This document shows positions 1-4,693 of a stretch of DNA of 7,183 nucleotides, piece after piece. The notes beneath the pieces are model-generated. The model had not been told where the DNA came from, made no database searches, and saw nothing but the letters and a program-made list of their open reading frames with translations. Every line of letters starts with the position of its first letter. Position 1 is the first letter of the stretch. The stretch spans positions 1-7,183 of the forward strand of contig JAEZGD010000296.1 of NCBI GenBank assembly GCA_023417165.1. The letters are read 5' to 3'. The stretch is from Planctomycetota bacterium. GTDB lineage: Bacteria; Planctomycetota; Planctomycetia; Pirellulales; Pirellulaceae. The position numbers and the translations under genes are program-made.

Positions 1-22
1 CAGCAAAGCAGCGCCAGGCGAC

Positions 23-454
23 TTAGGCATCGCTGATGGTGACGCTTTCCATCTTGTCGCCTTGCTTGATGGCATTAACGACGTCTTGGCCTTCGATCAC
101 CTTGCCGAACACCGAGTGCTTGCCATCGAGCCAGGGTGTAGCGACGTGGGTGATGAAGAACTGCGAGCCATTGGTGTTCGGGCCGGCGTTGGCCATCGAC
201 AGCACGCCTGGGCCATCGTGCTTCAGATCCTTGTGGAATTCGTCTGCGAACTGATAGCCAGGCCCGCCGGTGCCGGTGCCTTGGGGGCAACCGGCTTGCA
301 CCATGAAGTCAGCGATGACGCGGTGGAACTTCAGGCCGTTGTAAAAGCCTTCGTTCGCCAGCTTTTCAAAGTTAGCGACCGTCTTGGGGGTCTTGTCGTC
401 GTGTAGTTGCAGCTTGATTGTGCCGCGGTTGGTTTGAATGGTGGCGACTTTCAT
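23..454 (-). CDS. ppiB: Cyclophilin-type peptidyl-prolyl cis-trans isomerase (small, cytoplasmic)
   Basis: This 143-residue single-domain cyclophilin catalyses cis-trans isomerisation of X-Pro bonds and so assists protein folding. The family signature is almost complete: FHRVI at residues 43-47 with the catalytic arginine R45, then F50 and Q53, the MANAGPNTNGSQFFIT block at 87-102 (F100 matches F113 of human cyclophilin A), and WLDGKH at 108-113 with W108 and H113. There is no signal peptide or membrane segment, so it should act in the cytoplasm, as PpiB-type enzymes do. It is somewhat shorter than E. coli PpiB, which is common for compact bacterial cyclophilins. The start MKVATIQTN is the natural beginning of the first beta strand, and a GAGAGAGA purine run lies 3 bases upstream. 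It is transcribed divergently from the protease gene at 648, from its own promoter at 493-521. The family is certain; the symbol is assigned by type, not by proven orthology. Confidence 0.96.
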   Translation of the reverse strand: MKVATIQTNRGTIKLQLHDDKTPKTVANFEKLANEGFYNGLKFHRVIADFMVQAGCPQGTGTGGPGYQFADEFHKDLKHDGPGVLSMANAGPNTNGSQFFITHVATPWLDGKHSVFGKVIEGQDVVNAIKQGDKMESVTISDA

Positions 455-492
455 GGCTCTCTCTCGCGGAAAGGGGGCGGGTGCAAACTTGG

Positions 493-521
493 ATTATCCA
501 GGCGACTAGCGGTTGTGACAA
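493..521 (-). promoter_or_regulatory. Sigma70-like promoter of the cyclophilin gene
   Basis: On the minus strand, TTGTCA (plus 516-521, 5 of 6 matches to TTGACA) and GATAAT (plus 493-498, 5 of 6 matches to TATAAT) are separated by exactly 17 bases. Transcription would start near 486 and leave a leader of about 30 bases before the ATG at 454. The -10 lies in an 11-base palindrome (490-500, TGGATAATCCA on the minus strand). Inferred from sequence only. Confidence 0.6.
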
Positions 522-577
522 TCGGCATAGGAACGAGTCAGCGACCGCTCAGAAGTTGGGTAAATGTCAGCAAATCG

Positions 578-607
578 CTGGCATGCACTTTCGAGACTTA
601 GTATGAT
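578..607 (+). promoter_or_regulatory. Candidate sigma70-like promoter of the aspartic protease gene
   Basis: CTGGCA (578-583, 4 of 6) and TATGAT (602-607, 5 of 6) are separated by 18 bases. The start point would be near 614, giving a leader of about 34 bases before the ATG at 648. A start there makes the in-frame ATGs at 564 and 603 unusable. It is weaker than the other two promoters in the window. A small imperfect hairpin (TCGGG 607-611 with CCCGA 619-623) overlaps the expected start. Confidence 0.35.
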
Positions 608-634
608 CGGGGAGCTTACCCGAATCCCTTCAGC

Positions 635-642
635 AGAAGAGG
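635..642 (+). promoter_or_regulatory. Ribosome binding site fixing the protease start at 648
   Basis: AGAAGAGG ends 5 bases before the ATG at 648. That ATG is directly followed by a signal peptide, so this site decides the start over the in-frame ATGs at 564 and 603. Confidence 0.7.
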
Positions 643-647
643 TTGGC

Positions 648-1730
648 ATGACTGCCACGCTGCGCTTTCTGGCTCTGTTCATCGTGATTGCACCGGCTGC
701 GCTGGCTTTGGGGCAAGAAAAGCAGACGCTATCGCCTGCGGAGGCCAAGGCGTCGCTGGAAAGTGCAGGCTTTAAGGTCAACACCTTTGGCGTATCACTG
801 CCCCAGGAGGCCGACTTTGCCAAGGAGATGAAGGAACTGCTCAATCTGCGTAAGACCTTGCTGACGGCCGAGAAAGAGCTGATGGCCGCCGAAGGGGAAC
901 TCGAGCGGATCAAGCTGACCGTCACTGGGTTGAAAGCAAAATCGGTCGAAATGAATGCCGCGCTCGCGGGGGGCGGCCTCGATATTTCTACACACAACAA
1001 GCTAGTCGGCGCGCTCAATGCGATGAGCGGGCAGGTCGATCTGCTGATCGATCAGCAATCGCGATCGACCGAAAAGATCAAAGCCGCCCGCGGTAACGCC
1101 AACGAGGCGCGCGAGACCTATGTCGAAAAGGTATTGGCCACTCGAGCGCTGGCCGATCGGGTCTCCCACCAATGGGAGAAAGCCGCCGCGGATCCGCAGC
1201 AGCAGTTGGCCATTGAAAAGGTCAATGAAGTTCTGAACAAGAAGCTGGCCTTGCGCCCGTCGGTGGCCTTTGCCACTGCCGAACGGCAACTGCAGGGGAT
1301 CGAAGAGAAGGTGCTCTCCGAAACCATCAAGCTCAACAACGATAATGGCACGTTGTGGGTGTCGGTCATGATCAACGGCAAGCACACCCAGGAAATGGTA
1401 CTAGATAGCGGTGCAACCACCATTTCGTTGCCATTTACCATGGCGAAAGAAATGGGCGTGGAGCCGACCAGCAGCGACACCGAAATCGTTGTCTCGCTGG
1501 CCGACGGAAGCGAAGTGCCAGGCTATTTGAAGAAGCTGGCCTCGGTCCGCGTCGGTAAGTTCACCGTCGAGAACGTCGACTGTGTAGTGCTCGATCAGCG
1601 TGCCATTCGCGCGCCAGCCTTGCTCGGCATGAGCTTTCTCGGGCAGTTTAAATTCGAACTCGATTCGAATCGCGCGGAGCTGAAGATGGTGAAGGTCGAC
1701 GTTGAAGCGGCTCCCAAAGGCAAAAAATAA
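648..1730 (+). CDS. Secreted retroviral-type aspartic protease with N-terminal coiled-coil region
   Basis: The 360-residue product starts with a signal peptide (MTATLRFLALFIVIAPAALA, cleavage around residues 20-22), so it is exported. Residues about 53-105 and 128-180 are charged, heptad-rich and predicted to be helical or coiled coil. The C-terminal domain, about 236-345, is a pepsin/retropepsin-like clan AA fold (Asp_protease_2 / gag-asp_proteas type): WVSVMINGK, then the active-site DSGATTISLP with D253-S254-G255-A256, a flap-like VSLADGSEVPG, and the second hydrophobic signature LLGMSFLG at 325-332. Members have one catalytic Asp per chain and normally work as dimers; here the helical region could provide dimerisation. 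Known relatives are often small membrane-anchored proteins of unknown substrate. An open extension upstream to 564 is rejected because the signal peptide and ribosome binding site point to 648. It lies between divergent ppiB and the cytochrome-like gene, with its own promoter. Peptidase activity and substrate are not shown by the sequence. Confidence 0.88.
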   Translation: MTATLRFLALFIVIAPAALALGQEKQTLSPAEAKASLESAGFKVNTFGVSLPQEADFAKEMKELLNLRKTLLTAEKELMAAEGELERIKLTVTGLKAKSVEMNAALAGGGLDISTHNKLVGALNAMSGQVDLLIDQQSRSTEKIKAARGNANEARETYVEKVLATRALADRVSHQWEKAAADPQQQLAIEKVNEVLNKKLALRPSVAFATAERQLQGIEEKVLSETIKLNNDNGTLWVSVMINGKHTQEMVLDSGATTISLPFTMAKEMGVEPTSSDTEIVVSLADGSEVPGYLKKLASVRVGKFTVENVDCVVLDQRAIRAPALLGMSFLGQFKFELDSNRAELKMVKVDVEAAPKGKK

Positions 1731-1763
1731 GCCAACGAGCCGCACCTTCTCGCATCCATAATC

Positions 1764-1806
1764 GGGGCCTGCGGTGGCCCCATTCCGGAAAATACCTGCT
1801 TTTCGG
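1764..1806 (+). terminator. Tandem small hairpins after the protease gene (possible weak terminator)
   Basis: GGGGCC (1764-1769) pairs perfectly with GGCCCC (1776-1781) around a 6-base loop. Just downstream CCGGAAA (1785-1791) pairs with TTTTCGG (1800-1806), with one G-U wobble and an 8-base loop. Neither is followed by a proper U-tract, so intrinsic termination is doubtful, but the position 30-75 bases after the stop codon fits a transcript 3' end. Confidence 0.3.
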
Positions 1807-1900
1807 CCGCTCTAGGGAACAAATCTATGTAACCCTGGAATGCTTCTTGGCCATTCCTGCATGGGGGTTCGCCCACCCATCAACGACTGTTGAGCTTTCC

Positions 1901-1929
1901 TTGCAAATTTGTCGTGCTTCGGCGATAAT
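1901..1929 (+). promoter_or_regulatory. Sigma70-like promoter of the DUF1549/DUF1553 gene
   Basis: TTGCAA (1901-1906, 4 of 6) and GATAAT (1924-1929, 5 of 6) are separated by exactly 17 bases. Transcription would begin near 1936, leaving a leader of about 69 bases before the ATG at 2005. The -10 is inside the 11-base palindrome GCGATAATCGC (1922-1932). This placement excludes the upstream TTG at 1909 as a start, because it would not be transcribed. Confidence 0.55.
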
Positions 1930-1990
1930 CGCGAGTGCCCACCCCGTTACAGCATGGCTAAGGACGGACTACTCCCCCCTAAGCACACCA

Positions 1991-1997
1991 GAGGAAG
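1991..1997 (+). promoter_or_regulatory. Ribosome binding site fixing the start at 2005
   Basis: GAGGAAG lies 7 bases before the ATG at 2005, which begins a signal peptide. It supports this start over the in-frame TTG at 1909. Confidence 0.7.
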
Positions 1998-2004
1998 GGT
2001 TCCC

Positions 2005-4518
2005 ATGCGCTTTGCCCACCTGATACGCCCGGCGTTTGCCTGCGCCGCCCTCCTAGTTACTACCTGTCTGTCATCCGCTGCTATTGCCGCCGAAGGCGAG
2101 AAGCCGGCACCTCCTGGACTAGGCGATCCCGGCCAGTTGCAGAAGATCGCCATCGAAACCGGTCGCTTGGTGAATGGCGGCTTCGTCCTGGCAGGACGTG
2201 ACTCCGCCCAGCAAATCATTGTGACGGGCAGCTATTCGACGGGGCAAACCCGCGATCTCAGCCGCACGGTCAAGTATTCGATCACGCCGCCCGGCATCGC
2301 CGAAGTCGACGAGACCGGTTATGTCACGCCCATCAAGGAAGGCACCGCCACCTTGAAGATGGATGCAGGCAATGGCATCGAAGCCACGACCAACGTCACG
2401 GTCACGCACATCGAACAAGACAAGCCTGTCAATTTTCCGAATCAGATCACGCCCATCTTTACGAAGTTCGCTTGCAACGGTGGCGGTTGCCACGGCAAGT
2501 CGGGCGGCCAAAACGGCTTCCGGTTGTCGCTGCTGGGTTTTGAGCCGGGCGAAGACTTCGAATTCCTGGTCAAAGAAGGTCGCGGACGCCGTTTGTTTCC
2601 CGCGGCCCCCGATCACAGCTTGCTGCTGCTGAAGGCCACCGCCAAGGTGCCTCACGGCGGCGGTATGCGGATCGAATACGACTCGCCAGCGTATCGCGTG
2701 CTGCGTCGTTGGATCGAACAAGGCATGCCTTACGGCAGCGACACCGATCCCACCATCACCCATATCAGCGTCTATCCCACCGAGACGTTGATGGAACGCA
2801 ATGGCAGCCAGCAATTGGCGGTCGTGGCGCACTATTCCGATGGTTCGACCGAAGACGTCACGCGTACCGCGCAGTTCGATTCCAACGATGCCGAGATGGC
2901 CGAAGTGACTGTCACCGGCTTGGTTAAAACGGCCCAACTGACCGGCAGCGTCGCCGTCATGGCGCGCTATCAAGGCCAGGTCGGTGTGTTCCGCGCCACG
3001 GTGCCGCTGGGTGTGGAAGTCGCCAATTTGCCCCCTTCCAAAGGCTTTGTCGATGAGCATGTCTTTGGCAAGTTGAAGGCGCTCGGTCTGCCGCCATCGC
3101 CCGTTGCCGACGATGCTACTTTCCTGCGCCGCGTATCGATCGATATCGCCGGGCGATTGCCAACGCTGGAAGAAAGCGAGCGATTCCTCGCCGACCAATC
3201 GTCCGACAAGCGTGCGAAGGCCATCGATCGCTTGCTCGACAGCACCGACTATGCCGAATACTTCGCGATGAAGTGGGGCGCGATCCTGCGGAACAAGCGT
3301 CGGCAAGAGGGCGAGAAGCCGGCGACGTTTGCCTTTCACGATTGGATTCGCGACAGCCTCAATCAAAACAAGCCGTACGATCAATTCGTGCGTGAAGTGC
3401 TGACCTCCACGGGTGAAGCGGCCAGCAATCCGCCGGTCGCCTGGTATCGCGAAGTGAAAGACGCTTCGGCTCAGGTGGAAGACACCGCCCAACTATTTCT
3501 GGGCTTGCGCATTCAATGTGCTCGCTGCCACCACCATCCGTTTGAGAAGTGGAGCCAACAGGACTATTACGGCTTCGCCGCCTTCTATAGCCAGGTCGGT
3601 CGCAAGAAGGGCCTGCGCCAGAACGAAGAACGCATCTTCCATCGCCCCGGCATGGCCCAGGCGACGAATCCCAAGACCCAGCAGCCGGTCAAGCCGACTG
3701 GCTTGGGTAGCGCACCTGTAGAGTTGGATGCCACCACCGATCCGCGTCACGCGCTGGTCGACTGGATGGCTGAGCCGAACAATCCGTTCTTCGCCAAGGC
3801 GGCGGTGAATCGTTATTGGAAGCACTTCTTCGGTCGCGGCTTGGTCGATCCCGAAGACGACATGCGCGTCACCAATCCGGCGACCAATCCCGCGCTGCTC
3901 GACGCGCTTGCCAAAGACTTCGTTGACCACAAGTTCGATCTGAAGCACCTGGTGCGCACGATCACCAACTCGCAGGTCTATCAGCTTTCGGCCGAACCCA
4001 ACGAGTGGAACCGCGACGACAAGCAAAACTTCTCGCGTTACTATCCGAAGCGATTGAACGCGGAAGTGCTGCTCGACGCCATCGATCAACTCGCCGGCAC
4101 CAGCAGCAACTTTGGCCCGATTCCGGTTGGCACGCGTGCGGTGCAACTCCCCGACAACGGCTTCAACTCGTACTTCCTGACGGTGTTCGGCAAGCCCGAA
4201 GCCAGCAGCGCGTGCGAATGCGAGCGCTCCTCGGAAGCCAACCTGGCTCAAAGCCTGCATTTACTGAACTCTGGCGAAATCCAGGGCAAGCTGACGGCTG
4301 GCAACGGCCGCGCCGCCTTGATGAGCGCCGACAAGGCGCGCGAACATCAAGCCAAGTTGCGCGAGCTGTACTTGCTGGCATTCGCCCGCGAGCCGCAGGC
4401 CGACGAGTTAACGATCGCTCTGGCTCACATCCAGAAAAACAGCGAAGACCCCAAGCGCGCCTACGAAGACATTGTCTGGGCGCTGATCAACACCAAGGAA
4501 TTCCTGTTCAACCATTAG
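2005..4518 (+). CDS. Secreted planctomycete cytochrome-like protein: Big2 - PSCyt1-like - Big2 - DUF1549 - DUF1553
   Basis: The product has 837 residues. A signal peptide occupies about 1-29 (cleavage near AIAA/EG), so it acts outside the cytoplasm. Domains in order: Big2-like Ig fold (about 60-135); a cytochrome-c-like segment (about 143-245) with a CX4CH motif, C157-NGGG-C162-H163, and possible axial ligands M221 or M241; a second Big2-like domain (about 252-336); DUF1549/PSCyt2 (about 348-560) with a canonical CXXCH, C505-AR-C508-H509, in the family signature CARCHHHPFEKW; and DUF1553/PSD1 (about 579-830) with the conserved C737-E-C739-ER motif. These families were defined from planctomycete genomes and are abundant there. 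Covalent haem binding is implied by the motifs, but no biochemical role is established; surface redox or polymer-handling roles have been suggested and remain inference. Two GATAAT/Ig details matter less than the start: the ATG at 2005 has a good ribosome binding site. The gene is monocistronic by context, with its own promoter and a strong terminator. Confidence 0.95.
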   Translation: MRFAHLIRPAFACAALLVTTCLSSAAIAAEGEKPAPPGLGDPGQLQKIAIETGRLVNGGFVLAGRDSAQQIIVTGSYSTGQTRDLSRTVKYSITPPGIAEVDETGYVTPIKEGTATLKMDAGNGIEATTNVTVTHIEQDKPVNFPNQITPIFTKFACNGGGCHGKSGGQNGFRLSLLGFEPGEDFEFLVKEGRGRRLFPAAPDHSLLLLKATAKVPHGGGMRIEYDSPAYRVLRRWIEQGMPYGSDTDPTITHISVYPTETLMERNGSQQLAVVAHYSDGSTEDVTRTAQFDSNDAEMAEVTVTGLVKTAQLTGSVAVMARYQGQVGVFRATVPLGVEVANLPPSKGFVDEHVFGKLKALGLPPSPVADDATFLRRVSIDIAGRLPTLEESERFLADQSSDKRAKAIDRLLDSTDYAEYFAMKWGAILRNKRRQEGEKPATFAFHDWIRDSLNQNKPYDQFVREVLTSTGEAASNPPVAWYREVKDASAQVEDTAQLFLGLRIQCARCHHHPFEKWSQQDYYGFAAFYSQVGRKKGLRQNEERIFHRPGMAQATNPKTQQPVKPTGLGSAPVELDATTDPRHALVDWMAEPNNPFFAKAAVNRYWKHFFGRGLVDPEDDMRVTNPATNPALLDALAKDFVDHKFDLKHLVRTITNSQVYQLSAEPNEWNRDDKQNFSRYYPKRLNAEVLLDAIDQLAGTSSNFGPIPVGTRAVQLPDNGFNSYFLTVFGKPEASSACECERSSEANLAQSLHLLNSGEIQGKLTAGNGRAALMSADKAREHQAKLRELYLLAFAREPQADELTIALAHIQKNSEDPKRAYEDIVWALINTKEFLFNH

Positions 4519-4525
4519 TCGATTG

Positions 4526-4560
4526 GCAGCGCGGCTTCCCGGCCGCGCTGCAGATTTTTT
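4526..4560 (+). terminator. Strong intrinsic terminator of the DUF1549/DUF1553 gene
   Basis: A perfect 10-bp GC-rich stem, GCAGCGCGGC (4526-4535) with GCCGCGCTGC (4542-4551), encloses a 6-base loop. It is followed after AGA by six T residues (4555-4560). It begins 7 bases after the stop codon. This is the clearest terminator in the window and separates the cytochrome-like gene from the PPC gene. Confidence 0.92.
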
Positions 4561-4586
4561 CATCCCGCCAATTAAGATAGCACTCC

Positions 4587-4615
4587 AGCGTGTGCGGTGG
4601 CTCGCCGTGCACGCT
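4587..4615 (+). promoter_or_regulatory. Long hairpin in the leader region of the PPC gene
   Basis: AGCGTGTGCGGTG (4587-4599) pairs over its full length with CGCCGTGCACGCT (4603-4615) around a GCT triloop: 13 pairs, of which three are G-U wobbles. There is no U-tract behind it, so it is not a terminator. The wobbles pair only in plus-strand RNA, which suggests the RNA of the downstream gene's leader. Function unknown. Confidence 0.45.
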
Positions 4616-4626
4616 TTCCGGAAAGC
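4613..4626. repeat. Perfect 14-bp palindrome GCTTTCCGGAAAGC
   Basis: A perfect inverted repeat with no spacer, overlapping by 3 bases the right arm of the hairpin at 4587-4615 and lying about 70 bases before the PPC gene start. It could be a binding site for a dimeric regulator. No protein can be named. Confidence 0.4.
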
Positions 4627-4654
4627 CGCCCGCGTTTTCCGCCTTCCCCAGATC

Positions 4655-4680
4655 CTCGCGAGTCTGTCTCCCTACGCGAG
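4655..4680. repeat. Inverted repeat next to the PPC gene ribosome binding site
   Basis: CTCGCG (4655-4660) and CGCGAG (4675-4680) are exact inverted repeats with 14 bases between them; the right arm abuts the AAAGGA ribosome binding site at 4681-4686. The left arm is also part of the 8-base palindrome CTCGCGAG (4655-4662). Pairing would place a hairpin immediately before the ribosome binding site. Confidence 0.35.
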
Positions 4681-4693
4681 AAAGGACCAGAGC

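Noticed and set aside
564..647. ATG at 564 (or 603) as start of the aspartic protease
   Set aside because: It would put 28 or 15 extra residues before a clear signal peptide, and 635-642 is a good ribosome binding site for 648.
1909..2004. TTG at 1909 as start of the DUF1549/DUF1553 gene
   Set aside because: It lies between the -35 and -10 of the likely promoter, has no ribosome binding site, and would bury the signal peptide that begins at 2005.
2047..2067. Possible lipoprotein signal (LVTTC at residues 17-21) in the DUF1549/DUF1553 protein
   Set aside because: The residue before Cys21 is Thr, not Gly/Ala/Ser, and a normal cleavage site follows at AIAA near residue 29.
2119..4260. Very long minus-strand open frame opposite the cytochrome-like gene, broken by only one stop (3493-3495)
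   Set aside because: Its codons are the exact reverse complements of the sense codons, so stops need sense TTA, CTA or TCA, which are rare in this GC-rich gene. The single break is the sense CTA for Leu497. The product has no recognisable domain.
4573..4578. TAAGAT as a -10 for the PPC gene
   Set aside because: Only 4 of 6 matches, and the best -35 at proper spacing lies inside the terminator stem with 3 of 6 matches; not convincing.
4005..4580. Plus-strand open frame overlapping the end of the cytochrome-like gene and its terminator
   Set aside because: Out of frame with the strongly conserved DUF1553 domain, Arg-rich nonsense composition, and it runs through the terminator.
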